64,000 bases of DNA from contig NZ_BSOW01000003.1 of assembly GCF_030160715.1 (NCBI RefSeq), positions 1-64,000 of the forward strand, written 5' to 3'. Below are positions 53,597 to 63,091 of the stretch, one piece after another. The notes below the pieces were generated by a model. It saw nothing but the letters and a program-made list of their open reading frames with translations, ran no database searches and had not been told where the DNA came from. This DNA comes from Bradyrhizobium iriomotense. GTDB lineage: Bacteria; Pseudomonadota; Alphaproteobacteria; Rhizobiales; Xanthobacteraceae. Made by a program: the position numbers and the translations under genes. Numbering within the stretch: the stretch's first letter is position 1; the number at the start of each line of letters is the position of its first letter.

Positions 53597-54936
53597 CGTT
53601 TCACGCTTGGGAAGGCACGACGCAGCGCGCGCTCGATCTCGTCGACATGCTCATGCACCTTGATCACGCTCATCGACGGTGTGGCGCGGCAATGGAAGTT
53701 GACGATCTCGCCGGCATCGGTGTTGCGCACGCGGACATTATGGATGTCGTGGATCTCGCCGCCCGCGGCGAAGCCGGAGAGCGCGGCTGCAATAGCCTGC
53801 ACCCGTTCCGCCGGCGCGTCGACGCCGAACGGTAACTCGGGCTCGAGCGGCTCGATATGGACGTCGACCTCCACGTCCTCGCCGAATTCCTCCTGGATGT
53901 TGCGCTCCAGCGTATTGGCGACGTCATGGGCGGCGGTCAGCGGCATCTCGGCATCGACCTCGAGGTCGATGCCGACGATCAGCTTGGCGCCGAGGTCGTG
54001 CACGGTGACGTGATGGATGGCAAGGCCCGAATTGCGCGCGATCACCATGATGCGGTCGCGCACGGTTTCGTTGTCGCGCGCGACGGGGACCGCGGTGAAG
54101 GTGAGGTCGGCGTCGCCGAACGCCTTGGCGACGGCGGCTTGCGCGTTGCGCTTGATGTCCTCGACGCGATCGATCGGATAGGTCCGTGGCACTTTTGCGA
54201 TGGTGTCGATGAAATAGGTCGCGCCGACCATGCGCACGCGCAGGCGCTCGACGTCGAGCACGCCGGGCACGCTTTTGATCACGGCCGTGGCCTGCTCCAG
54301 CGCGCCCTCCGGCGCGCGGTCGACCAGCGTGTGGACCGTGGAGCCGGCCATGCGCAGGCCGAGCAGCGCGATCATCACGGCGACGGCAGCGGCCGCCGCG
54401 GCGTCGCCCCACCAGAAGCCGAAGGCGGCGAGGATGAGGCCGGCGATGACGGCAAACGAGCCCAACACGTCGGAGGCGAAATGCAGCGCGTCGGCCGCGA
54501 GCGCCTGGCTCCGCGTCTCCCGCGCGGCGCGGTGCAGCGCCCGCGCCCGCCAGAGATTGACGACGATGTCGATCACCAGCACGACGAAGGGCACGGCCGA
54601 GATGGTCGGCGGCGGGGTGCCCTCGCGGATCCGGCTATAGGCCTCGACCAGGATGCCGCCGGCCAGCACGTAGAGCAGGGCGGTGACACCGAGCGCCGAG
54701 ATGCTCTCAAGCTTGCCATGGCCGTAATGATGCTCGTCGTCCGCAGGCTTGTCGGATACCCGCACCACCGCCCAGGTGATGATGGTCGCGACCAGGTCGA
54801 TCGAGGAATGCAGCGCCTCCGAGATCAGCGCCAGCGAGCCGATCGCGATCCCGACCACGAATTTGGCCGCCGCCATGCCGCCGCTGGCGAAGATCGAGAT
54901 CGCGGCGACCGAGGTTTTGCTGTGCTGTGCTGTCAT
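53563..54936 (-). CDS. Cation diffusion facilitator (CDF) metal transporter
   Basis: The 457-residue inner-membrane protein exports divalent metals in exchange for protons. It has about six membrane spans in the N-terminal 220 residues, with the metal-site region HSSIDLVATIITW, the cytoplasmic loop DDEHHYGHGKLESI and the HxxxD motif DALHFASDVLGS. The cytoplasmic C-terminal domain is unusually long, about 250 residues, with two repeated ferredoxin-like segments, compared with about 100 in typical members. It starts divergently from the alpha/beta hydrolase region across a small gap. Confidence 0.92.
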   Translation of the reverse strand: MTAQHSKTSVAAISIFASGGMAAAKFVVGIAIGSLALISEALHSSIDLVATIITWAVVRVSDKPADDEHHYGHGKLESISALGVTALLYVLAGGILVEAYSRIREGTPPPTISAVPFVVLVIDIVVNLWRARALHRAARETRSQALAADALHFASDVLGSFAVIAGLILAAFGFWWGDAAAAAAVAVMIALLGLRMAGSTVHTLVDRAPEGALEQATAVIKSVPGVLDVERLRVRMVGATYFIDTIAKVPRTYPIDRVEDIKRNAQAAVAKAFGDADLTFTAVPVARDNETVRDRIMVIARNSGLAIHHVTVHDLGAKLIVGIDLEVDAEMPLTAAHDVANTLERNIQEEFGEDVEVDVHIEPLEPELPFGVDAPAERVQAIAAALSGFAAGGEIHDIHNVRVRNTDAGEIVNFHCRATPSMSVIKVHEHVDEIERALRRAFPSVKRVISHAEPPRA

Positions 54937-55045
54937 GGCCGGGGATTTAGCAGCCCGTCACGTAACATCAAGCCGCGGTCCACAGGTGTAGTCGCGACTG
55001 ATTTGCAGGAGCGATTTGTTGCGAATGCTTCCGAGTTTCGAGTGC

Positions 55046-56041
55046 TTATTGCTTCTGCCCTGCGTTCAGATGCTTGCGGAAAAACGCGATTATCTCGGCG
55101 TGGAACGTCTGGTGGAAGGCAGCTCGATCGAAGCCGGGTGGGTCGGTGCAGATTCTCGGTGCATCCTGCGCGAGTTTCGGCGAGCACAGCGCCAGGAACG
55201 CGAAGTGGTTTGCATTGGCGACGAAGTGCCACTCGGGCTGCGACGGCAGCCTGTCCCTGATCGTGGCCGCGCAGCATCCGGAGACGCCGTCGGCCTGATG
55301 CGAGGGATCCGAGCTCCATAATTGAATGGGGACGCTCACGGCCGACAGATGATCCGCAGGCAGCAGAAACTCCGGCCAGGGATCGACGATGACCGCAGCC
55401 TTGACGCGTGAATCGTGCGCGGGAGCGTCCATGGGAAGCTCGCCACTGTCGAGCTGCGCGCAGACGGGCAGGGGCCGCAGGTCCGTTCGCGCGCAGCGCG
55501 GCTGGCCTTTGCGGAAATCCGGATCGCCGCCGATGACGACCAGGCCGGTATAGCCGCCCACCGAGAAGCCAAACAGACCGATACGATGATCGTCGATACG
55601 ACTGGCATCCGGCCAGTCACCAAGCATGAAATCGACCAGACGCTTGATGTCGCCGGAGCGACCCGCCAGCACCTCGAGGCTGTCGGTGCCGTCGTGATAG
55701 CGCTCGTTGTCGTTGGGGTGAGCGACAGCCGCGACGACGAAGCCGGCATCGGCCAGCGCCGCCGCGGTGTCGTGATGGCCGCCGAACCATCCCGTCCGTC
55801 CGTGCGACATGACGATGAGCGGAAGCTTGTTGCCGGAGAGTGGGCAGTCCTTCACACCGGACAGGGCAACATCGTCGCTACGCGCGTCTTGCACCGACGT
55901 CGCGCAGGGATACCAGACGGCCCCCGCGATCCACGGGCCCGCCGCGCTCGCGTCGATCTTGATCCGCCTCACGCCGGCGGCATCCGTCGCACAGGCCGCA
56001 AAGAGTAGGATCAACGCAACGGCAAACTTGAACCCATGCAT
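55046..56041 (-). CDS. Exported alpha/beta hydrolase, PAF-acetylhydrolase/dienelactone type
   Basis: A 331-residue protein with a signal peptide or lipoprotein signal (FAVALILLFAACATDAAG) and an alpha/beta-hydrolase core. Visible are the oxyanion region LIVMSHGRTGWFGGH, the nucleophile elbow GLFGFSVGGYTGL, an acid in AAVIVDPWPE and a late histidine in HFVANANHFAF. The pattern resembles periplasmic dienelactone-hydrolase or PAF-acetylhydrolase-like esterases of unknown substrate. It follows a 65-base gap from the quinone oxidoreductase gene. Confidence 0.82.
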   Translation of the reverse strand: MHGFKFAVALILLFAACATDAAGVRRIKIDASAAGPWIAGAVWYPCATSVQDARSDDVALSGVKDCPLSGNKLPLIVMSHGRTGWFGGHHDTAAALADAGFVVAAVAHPNDNERYHDGTDSLEVLAGRSGDIKRLVDFMLGDWPDASRIDDHRIGLFGFSVGGYTGLVVIGGDPDFRKGQPRCARTDLRPLPVCAQLDSGELPMDAPAHDSRVKAAVIVDPWPEFLLPADHLSAVSVPIQLWSSDPSHQADGVSGCCAATIRDRLPSQPEWHFVANANHFAFLALCSPKLAQDAPRICTDPPGFDRAAFHQTFHAEIIAFFRKHLNAGQKQ

Positions 56042-56107
56042 GGCAGTGCCCCGGCTGGATAGCTGGTGCCGACAAATATTGGAAAGGCGGCTTTTGAGCG
56101 GCGACCC

Positions 56108-57076
56108 TTACAGCGTCACGACGATCTTGCCGAGATGCTTGTTGGCCTCCATGTGCGCGAAGGCCTCGTCGATGTCGTCGAAGGCAAACACCTTGTCGAT
56201 CGGCAGCTGCAGCTTGCGCGCTTCCACCGCACTCCAGATGTCCTTGCGAACCTCCTCAAAAATCTCGCGGATCTCCTCGATGGTACGGGTGCGGAAGGTG
56301 ACGCCGACATAGTCGATGCGACGCGCCGCGTGCAGGTCGAAATTGAAGTCGGCATGGGTGCCGCCGAGCCGGCCGACATTGACGATGCGGCCCTTCACCC
56401 TGGTGGCGGCAAGGTTCTGGCTTGCGACCTTGCCGGAGACCTGGTCGACGATGAGGTCGACGCCTTCGCCGCCGGTCGCCTTCAACACCTGGTCGACCCA
56501 GCCGGGGTCGGAAGAGTCGATCGCGAGATCGGCGCCGTAGTCGGTGAGCCGGCTGCGACGATGGGCATCCGTCGACGAACCGATCACGAGCTTTGCGCCC
56601 TTGAGCTTGGCGATCTGCATCGCCATCAGCCCGACGCCGGAGCTTGCGCCCTGGATCAGGACGGATTGGCCCGGCTGGATCCCGCCGACGGTGACGACGG
56701 CGTTGTGCATGGTCGCGAGCGCGACGGGCAGGGTGGCGGCTTCCTCGAAGTTCATGTTCGAGGGCGTGCGGAACAGGCGGCCGTGATCGGCGAGCGTGTA
56801 CTCCGCAAACGCCGCGGCGCCCGAGCCCATGATGCGGTCGCCGACCTTCACGCCCTGCGCGTCGGGCCCGAGGGCTGCGACCTCACCGGCCCATTCCATG
56901 CCGAGGACGGTGCCGACCCCGCCGGCCGCGCCATGGACGTGGCCCTTGCGCATGCCGGTATCGGCGCGGTTGAGCGCGCAGGCGCGGACGCGGACCAGCA
57001 CCTGCGTGCCCTTGGGCGTCGGTTGAGCAACGTCGGAAATCGCAGCTCCCTCAGGGGCGTAGACGTAAGCCTTCAT
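56108..57076 (-). CDS. Quinone oxidoreductase-like NAD(P)-dependent dehydrogenase
   Basis: The 322-residue cytoplasmic enzyme is of the zinc-independent MDR/quinone oxidoreductase branch. It has an N-terminal GroES-like domain (VLVRVRACALNRADTGMRKG, GMEWAGEVAALG) and a Rossmann domain with GASSGVGLMAMQIAKLKGA. It probably uses NADPH on quinones or enones. Zinc-binding cysteine clusters are absent. The nitronate monooxygenase gene lies 25 bases upstream on the same strand, so they likely form an operon. Confidence 0.9.
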   Translation of the reverse strand: MKAYVYAPEGAAISDVAQPTPKGTQVLVRVRACALNRADTGMRKGHVHGAAGGVGTVLGMEWAGEVAALGPDAQGVKVGDRIMGSGAAAFAEYTLADHGRLFRTPSNMNFEEAATLPVALATMHNAVVTVGGIQPGQSVLIQGASSGVGLMAMQIAKLKGAKLVIGSSTDAHRRSRLTDYGADLAIDSSDPGWVDQVLKATGGEGVDLIVDQVSGKVASQNLAATRVKGRIVNVGRLGGTHADFNFDLHAARRIDYVGVTFRTRTIEEIREIFEEVRKDIWSAVEARKLQLPIDKVFAFDDIDEAFAHMEANKHLGKIVVTL

Positions 57077-57101
57077 GAATTGCTCTCGTTTCTTGCAGTG
57101 A

Positions 57102-58439
<1,338 letters not shown>

Positions 58440-59144
58440 TCACCTGTCGGCGGTGAGACGAAAATTCATCTCGATCTTCGCAGGCCCCCCGCCGATTCCG
58501 GAGCGCCAGGGCGAATAACCCGGCGTGGGATCGGGATCGCGCGCCAGATCGAGCCGCCAGGTCTCGGTCGGCGTGTCGGGGAGGGTCAGGCTGACCTCGC
58601 GCCGGCTCGTCTTGTACGACAGCGCGGCGCTCGCGAGGATGACCTGGCGGTCGCCGTCATGGCCGTGCCAGAGCTCGCCGACGGTGACAGGTGCGTAGCC
58701 GTGACCTTCGTCGACGTAGATCTGCACGTCGGCCTTGTCGGGCGGCAAGGCCATGCCGGCCGGCAGGCGGAATTGCAGTTCGAGCGTCATGAAGCCGTGC
58801 GTGAGGTAGGGCGAGCGGATCAGCTCGTACCAGCCCCAATAGGCGAGGCCCGCGATGATCGTCACGACAGTCACGGCAAAGGGGTACGAGATGCGTGTCC
58901 GGTGCACCGCGTCTGCCGTCTCGGCCGGCGCTACGCTCTCGCGAACGAGGCCGAACCTCGTGAACAACCAGACGCCGACGACGAACCCGATAATGCCGCC
59001 GAAAGGGCCGATGTTGAAGAACGCCCCCATGGCGATGCCGCCGTCGCGGTCCGGCCCGGCGAGCATGATCACCAGCGCGGCAAGGCCGGACCAGCCGGCG
59101 AGCGCGCCGATGAGACCGGAGAGGAGGCCGAGGATGACAGACAT
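58440..59144 (-). CDS. Putative membrane protein of unknown function
   Basis: The 234-residue protein begins MSVILGLLSGLIGALAGWSG and has three membrane segments in the first 120 residues, followed by a soluble beta-rich domain (FMTLELQFRLPAG, VTVGELWHGHDGDRQVILAS, TETWRLDLARDPDP). The start at 59144 is preferred: the codons upstream, up to 59288, are derived from an intergenic repeat. The soluble domain is likely periplasmic. The family was not recognised. Confidence 0.75.
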   Translation of the reverse strand: MSVILGLLSGLIGALAGWSGLAALVIMLAGPDRDGGIAMGAFFNIGPFGGIIGFVVGVWLFTRFGLVRESVAPAETADAVHRTRISYPFAVTVVTIIAGLAYWGWYELIRSPYLTHGFMTLELQFRLPAGMALPPDKADVQIYVDEGHGYAPVTVGELWHGHDGDRQVILASAALSYKTSRREVSLTLPDTPTETWRLDLARDPDPTPGYSPWRSGIGGGPAKIEMNFRLTADR

Positions 59145-59226
59145 GGAGCGTGGTGCGACAACGTGCTTGAGGGCGGCGTGTCGTTTGTCGCGCTGCGGGG
59201 CGTTCGGGTTCGAGCTGCGGGCGAAC

Positions 59227-59335
59227 GCTAAAGCATGATCCGGAAAAGTGTGAAGCGGTTTTCCGGAAATATCATGCGCAAACAACAACCTAAAGCGCGA
59301 TGACGATTCATCCTAATCGCATCGGGCTTTAGAGC
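59227..59335. repeat. Rhizobiales-type GCATGATCCGGAAAA intergenic repeat
   Basis: The core contains GCATGATCCGGAAAAG and its inverted partner TTTTCCGGAAATATCATGC about 10 bases apart, followed by AACCTAAAGCGCGATGACGA and ATCGCATCGGGCTTTAGAGC. This combination is a familiar short dispersed repeat in rhizobial genomes. Part of it is translated in frame with the downstream gene, giving a false N-terminal extension. Confidence 0.8.
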
Positions 59336-59348
59336 AACGAACAGCATG

Positions 59349-59424
59349 TAGCCCGCATGAGCGAAGCAATATGCGGGGTCTTCGCGAAAACATTCCCGGA
59401 TGTCGCTTCGCTCATCCGGGCCAC
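59349..59424. repeat. REP-like palindrome, copy 1
   Basis: TAGCCCGCATGAGCGAAGCA at the left and CGCTTCGCTCATCCGGGC at the right form an imperfect inverted repeat separated by a variable middle. The same family recurs at 60494-60570 in the same order, showing it is a dispersed repeat and not part of a gene. Both copies lie next to small exported-protein genes. Confidence 0.8.
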
Positions 59425-59446
59425 GAAGGCGAAATATGATCCCGCG

Positions 59447-60094
59447 CTACTCCGGCGCGAGCTGGACCATCTGGCGGCCCGCGTTCATTTCCTTCAGCTT
59501 GTTGACGTACTCCTCGGGGCGCTGCCAGCGCATGGGGACCTTCAGTCCCATGAACTCCGCGATGTTGCCGATGAAGCCCGTGCAGTTCATCGTCTCGGCG
59601 TTCCAGAGCGGCGAGCTGTCCTGCAATTTCTTGATGTAGGCGAACACGCGCTTGGCGTCGGCCTCGTTCAGATAGACGCGGTAGCTCGCCGTCAGATATT
59701 CCGGATCGAGGTCGCCATAGCTGGCGCCGGTCTCCGACGGGACCGGAATGATGTGGCCGAGGGCGTAGGTGAGCGTGTCGCCCACGGGCGTCAGGCCTGC
59801 GACTTCGACGGCGCGCTCGCTGGTCTTGCCGTACCAGACGAAGGCATGTCCCCAGCTTGCCGCGGTCCTTGCCCTGAAGTCCACGTAGTACGGGCCCTTT
59901 GCCTGACCCGGCTTCGACCGGGCGGGCGCGTCACGGGACGCAAGCGCATTCGCGTCAGCGATGCGCTTGCGTGCCTCATGGGCGGAAGCCGACTGGATCG
60001 TGCAAACGAGCGAGAGGACTGCGCATCCCGCAAGGAGGCGCAATCCCGATCTCTGACGTGTGATTGCCACGCTTCGCCTTTCAGCCGTCGACAA
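59447..60094 (-). CDS. Exported protein, possible permuted NlpC/P60-like fold
   Basis: The 215-residue protein has a signal peptide (GLRLLAGCAVLSLVCTIQSASA). Its mature domain has a histidine in SWGHAFVWYGK and a cysteine in ETMNCTGFIGNIAEF, in the order His then Cys. That order and spacing recall permuted NlpC/P60 (LRAT-like) peptidases, in which these residues act as a catalytic pair. The match is only suggestive. It is probably periplasmic. A possible metal or enzyme role is not supported beyond this. Confidence 0.65.
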   Translation of the reverse strand: MSTAERRSVAITRQRSGLRLLAGCAVLSLVCTIQSASAHEARKRIADANALASRDAPARSKPGQAKGPYYVDFRARTAASWGHAFVWYGKTSERAVEVAGLTPVGDTLTYALGHIIPVPSETGASYGDLDPEYLTASYRVYLNEADAKRVFAYIKKLQDSSPLWNAETMNCTGFIGNIAEFMGLKVPMRWQRPEEYVNKLKEMNAGRQMVQLAPE

Positions 60095-60120
60095 CAGCGG
60101 ATCTGGAGATGCGTGAGGCT

Positions 60121-60315
60121 TCAGTAGCGCGCCGCGACGGGGCCGGGCGCCTTGCCGATCGGAGCCTTTCCAATCGGTGATTTGCCAATCGGCATCTTGC
60201 CGATCGGAGCTGCCTGCGGATACACGGGCACGGGCTGCCGGCGCGGCAGATCCGCGGCGCTCGCGGCCGTCACCAGGGCGAGCGTTGCGCCCATTGCAAT
60301 CACGATTTTCTTCAC
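60121..60315 (-). CDS. Small exported protein with PIGK tandem repeats
   Basis: A 64-residue protein starting at GTG 60315 behind AAGGGGAA. It has a signal peptide (VIAMGATLALVTAASAADLP) and a mature part dominated by PIGKMPIGKSPIGKAPIGKA, four 5-residue repeats with consensus PIGKx, ending GPVAARY. The mature peptide is short, basic and probably disordered. Small Pro-Lys-rich exported peptides of this kind are present in Bradyrhizobium; the role is unknown. The repeats are visible in DNA as degenerate 15-base units. Confidence 0.7.
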   Translation of the reverse strand: MKKIVIAMGATLALVTAASAADLPRRQPVPVYPQAAPIGKMPIGKSPIGKAPIGKAPGPVAARY

Positions 60316-60492
60316 TGGTAGTTCCCCTTTGAGATCAGACAAAGCACAGCCGTAGCCTGCCGCGCTCCCCAAGCACGCGAAGATGGGTGTCGGAATGCGT
60401 CGACAGTGCGGCGAACGCGCGGCTTGTTGGGGGAATATGTTTGCTGTGCGTGCGATTTTGCTGTGCGTGTGATGAAGATGACGCGTGATCTC

Positions 60493-60570
60493 GTAGCCCG
60501 GATGAGCGGAGCGATATCCGGGGAATCATGCGCAATTGTTCCCGGATGTCGCTTCGCTCATCCGGGCTAC
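60493..60570. repeat. REP-like palindrome, copy 2
   Basis: The ends GTAGCCCGGATGAGCG (60493-60508) and CGCTCATCCGGGCTAC (60555-60570) are perfect inverted repeats of 16 bases. It is the more symmetrical relative of the element at 59349-59424. It lies between the PIGK gene and the FAH-family gene and contains no gene. Confidence 0.85.
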
Positions 60571-60586
60571 GACAGTTGTTGTTCGG

Positions 60587-61378
60587 CTACAGCCGGAACT
60601 CGTTAGTCAGCTCGCCGATGCCATCGATCGCGACGGTCACGGTGTTGACGGGCTCCTTCATCACGCCGACGCCGACGGAGGTGCCCACCGCGATGAGATC
60701 GCCCGGAAGCAGGGTCATGTCGTGCGAGATCTTGCTGACCAGCTCCTGCGCGCTGAAGATCATGTCGGAGATCGGATAGTTCTGCCGCTCCGCGCCGTTG
60801 AGGATGGTGCGCACGACGAGCTTTGCGGGATCAAGGCCCGTTGCGATCACCGGGCCGAACGGGCCGTAATCGTCGATGCCCTTGGCGCGGGCCCATTGCG
60901 CGAAAGTCGGATCGCGGGTGAGGATGTCGTTGGCGGTGATGTCGTTGACGCAGGTGTAGCCGAAGATGAAGGCGTCGGCCTCGGCGTTCGAGACGCGGGC
61001 ACAGGTCTTGCCGATGACGATGCCGAGCTCGCCTTCATACGTGGTCTTGCCGTCATAATAGGAAGGGCGGCGGATCACGGCGCCGGGCGTTGTGATGCTG
61101 GTGGTGGCCTTCAACAGATACAACGGCTCCGGCGGCTCGGGCTGGTTCAGCTTCGCGGCGAGCGCGTGAAAATTGTTCCAGAGCGCGACGATCTTGCTCG
61201 GCGCGCATGGCGCCAGCAGCTCCACTTCGCCGAGCGCCAGAACTCTGCCGTTCGGCGCGTTGCGGCCGAACAGCTCGCCGTCATGCACGGCGATGCCGCT
61301 CGGCGTGAGCGTTCCGAATCCCGTCGCGCCAGAATGGCGGAAGCGGAGCCATTTGCTGGGGCCGGCCGCGCTCATCAC
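60587..61378 (-). CDS. Fumarylacetoacetate hydrolase (FAH) family protein
   Basis: This 263-residue cytoplasmic enzyme has the FAH-fold catalytic core with metal ligands in TYEGELGIVIGKTC and a lysine region in LDPAKLVVRTILNG, ending GELTNEFRL. Family members hydrolyse, decarboxylate or isomerise dicarboxylic or acylpyruvate compounds; exact reaction cannot be read here. It overlaps the 2-dehydropantoate 2-reductase-like gene upstream by four bases, so the two form an operon and may share a pathway. Confidence 0.9.
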   Translation of the reverse strand: MMSAAGPSKWLRFRHSGATGFGTLTPSGIAVHDGELFGRNAPNGRVLALGEVELLAPCAPSKIVALWNNFHALAAKLNQPEPPEPLYLLKATTSITTPGAVIRRPSYYDGKTTYEGELGIVIGKTCARVSNAEADAFIFGYTCVNDITANDILTRDPTFAQWARAKGIDDYGPFGPVIATGLDPAKLVVRTILNGAERQNYPISDMIFSAQELVSKISHDMTLLPGDLIAVGTSVGVGVMKEPVNTVTVAIDGIGELTNEFRL

Positions 61379-62388
61379 GCCACCGCCTTGGTTTCGGAAG
61401 GCATCCTGACGCCGTCATAGAGGCCGGCGATCCGCGCGCGCTGGCTGACCATGGCGAGCACGGAATCGAGCGCGGGCGTTGCGATGCCGGTCATGCGGCC
61501 CATCTCCTGGACCACGGTGACGAGCGGATCGATCTCCATCGGGCGGCCGCGCTCGAGGTCCTGGAGCATCGAAGTCTTGTGCGCGCCGACCTTGCGGGCG
61601 CCCTCGATGCGGCGCTCGACGTCGACGCGAAATTTGACGCCGAAGGTCTCGGCGATCGCCTGCGTCTCCAGCATGACCGCACGCGACAGCGCACGCGTCG
61701 CAGGATCGGTGCAGATCACGTCGAGGGTTGCATGGGTGAGTGCGCTGATCGGGTTGAAGCAGACATTGCCCCACAGCTTGAGCCAGATCTCGTCGCGGAT
61801 GCGGTCGAGCACCGGCGCCTTCATGCCGGCGGCGACGAAGAGGTCGGCGAGGCGCTGCACGTCGGGCGTGATCTCGCCCGAGGGCTCGCCGAGCGGAAAG
61901 TTGTTGCCGTAGACGTGGCGGATCACGCCGGGCGCCTCGATCTCGGTCGCGGGATAGACGATGCAGCCGATGGCGCGCTCGGCGCCCAGCTCGCGCCACT
62001 GCCGGCCGCCGGCATCGATGCTCTCAAGCGTCGAGTTCTCGTATTGGCCGCCATGCTTGTAGAAATACCAGTAGGGGATGCCGTTCACCGCGGTGACGAT
62101 GCGGGTGCGCGGCCCCAGCAGCGGCTGCATCTTCTCGATCACGCCGGTGATCGAATGCGCCTTCAGCGTGACGATCACGTAGTCCTGCACGCCGAGCTCC
62201 GCCGCGTTGTCGGTGCAGCGCGGATGCACCACGTGCTCCTCGCCGTCCATGAGCAGCCTCAGGCCGCGCTCGCGCATGGCGGCGAGGTGAGGGCCGCGCG
62301 CAACGAGGCTGACGTCGGCGCCGGCGCGCTTGAGCTGCACTCCAAGATATCCGCCGATCGCGCCGGCGCCGTAGATGCAGATCTTCAT
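61375..62388 (-). CDS. 2-dehydropantoate 2-reductase family protein
   Basis: The 337-residue enzyme has an N-terminal Rossmann fold with the nucleotide motif GAGAIGGYLG right at the start, a loop KAHSITGVIEKMQPLLGP, and a C-terminal ketopantoate reductase helical domain with KLWGNVCFNPISALT. It is NADPH-dependent and could be PanE, but the operon partner is an FAH-family enzyme rather than a pantothenate gene, so another 2-oxo-acid substrate is equally likely. The start at 62388 is the family start; upstream codons at 62424 are unlikely. Confidence 0.9.
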   Translation of the reverse strand: MKICIYGAGAIGGYLGVQLKRAGADVSLVARGPHLAAMRERGLRLLMDGEEHVVHPRCTDNAAELGVQDYVIVTLKAHSITGVIEKMQPLLGPRTRIVTAVNGIPYWYFYKHGGQYENSTLESIDAGGRQWRELGAERAIGCIVYPATEIEAPGVIRHVYGNNFPLGEPSGEITPDVQRLADLFVAAGMKAPVLDRIRDEIWLKLWGNVCFNPISALTHATLDVICTDPATRALSRAVMLETQAIAETFGVKFRVDVERRIEGARKVGAHKTSMLQDLERGRPMEIDPLVTVVQEMGRMTGIATPALDSVLAMVSQRARIAGLYDGVRMPSETKAVA

Positions 62389-62486
62389 GAAATCCTCGCT
62401 GGGATAATCCGATTTTGGGCACACGAACCCCTGGCCGGCTCGGGCGATCCGAGCCGGATACGGACGTCGCAGGGGTGGTCTAAGGC

Positions 62487-62912
62487 TTAGGCCGCGTGCG
62501 GCGTGCTCACGGTGGCTTCATCGAAGGCGGCGGCGAGATCGCGCATGCTGACGACGCCGAGAAGGCTGTAGTCGTCGATGACAGGCAGATGCCGGATGTG
62601 ATGCCGGTTCATCAGGTGCCGGACATGCTCGAGGGTATCGCTCGAGGTGCAGGAGACGAGCTGCTGCACCGAGATGAGCTGTGAGACCTTCACATTGATG
62701 CCGTCCGCGCCGTGCTCGGCGACGGCGCGGACCACGTCGCGCTCGGTGAACATGCCGACCGCGGTGTTGCCCTCGGAGCGAACGACGTCCTTGACCACCA
62801 GCGCGCTGATGTTGTTGGCGCGCATCAGCTTCGCGGCAATACCCACCGTTTCGTTCATACGCACGGTCACGACGCGCGACGTCTTCTTGCGCAGAATGTC
62901 TCCGACCAGCAT
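62487..62912 (-). CDS. CBS-domain protein
   Basis: A 141-residue cytoplasmic protein with two CBS motifs that together form one Bateman module: residues about 1-65 (VTVRMNETVGIAAKLMRANN, NTAVGMFTERDVVRAV) and about 75-135 (SDTLEHVRHLMNRHHIRHLP, LGVVSMRDLAAAF). Such modules sense adenine nucleotides or similar ligands. The start at 62912 is preceded by AGGGAGGTT; upstream codons are not needed. It lies downstream of the MFS gene on the same strand but after a terminator. Confidence 0.92.
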   Translation of the reverse strand: MLVGDILRKKTSRVVTVRMNETVGIAAKLMRANNISALVVKDVVRSEGNTAVGMFTERDVVRAVAEHGADGINVKVSQLISVQQLVSCTSSDTLEHVRHLMNRHHIRHLPVIDDYSLLGVVSMRDLAAAFDEATVSTPHAA

Positions 62913-63038
62913 TGCAACCTCCCTGGGTGAACAATCTGAGGATAGTCTGGTATACATTATGCCAATCGTCAAGCGTTCGATTTGGCTCATCCGAAAAATC
63001 TTGCGGCAGCAATGCTGACGTTTGTCATCAGGCAAAAA

Positions 63039-63066
63039 CAAAGGGGCGCAGTGCTGCGCCCCTTTG
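63039..63066 (-). terminator. Rho-independent terminator of the OFA-type MFS gene
   Basis: CAAAGGGGCGCAG (63039-63051) and CTGCGCCCCTTTG (63054-63066) are perfect 13-base arms. Read on the minus strand, the stem is followed by TGTTTTTGCC, a T-rich run, and it lies about 25 bases after the MFS stop codon, so it is a convincing terminator for that gene. Confidence 0.85.
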
Positions 63067-63091
63067 ATATATGCGGCGCGTTGTGCGCGCG

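Larger units (their letters stand above)
59145..59446. other. Gene-free spacer made largely of repeats
   Basis: About 300 bases hold two different repeat elements (59227-59335 and 59349-59424), listed separately, and the promoter of the leftward membrane protein gene. I see no gene. Confidence 0.6.

Noticed and set aside
59145..59288. Extended N-terminus of the membrane protein gene
   Set aside because: Encoded by a dispersed intergenic repeat; the ATG at 59144 begins a normal membrane protein.
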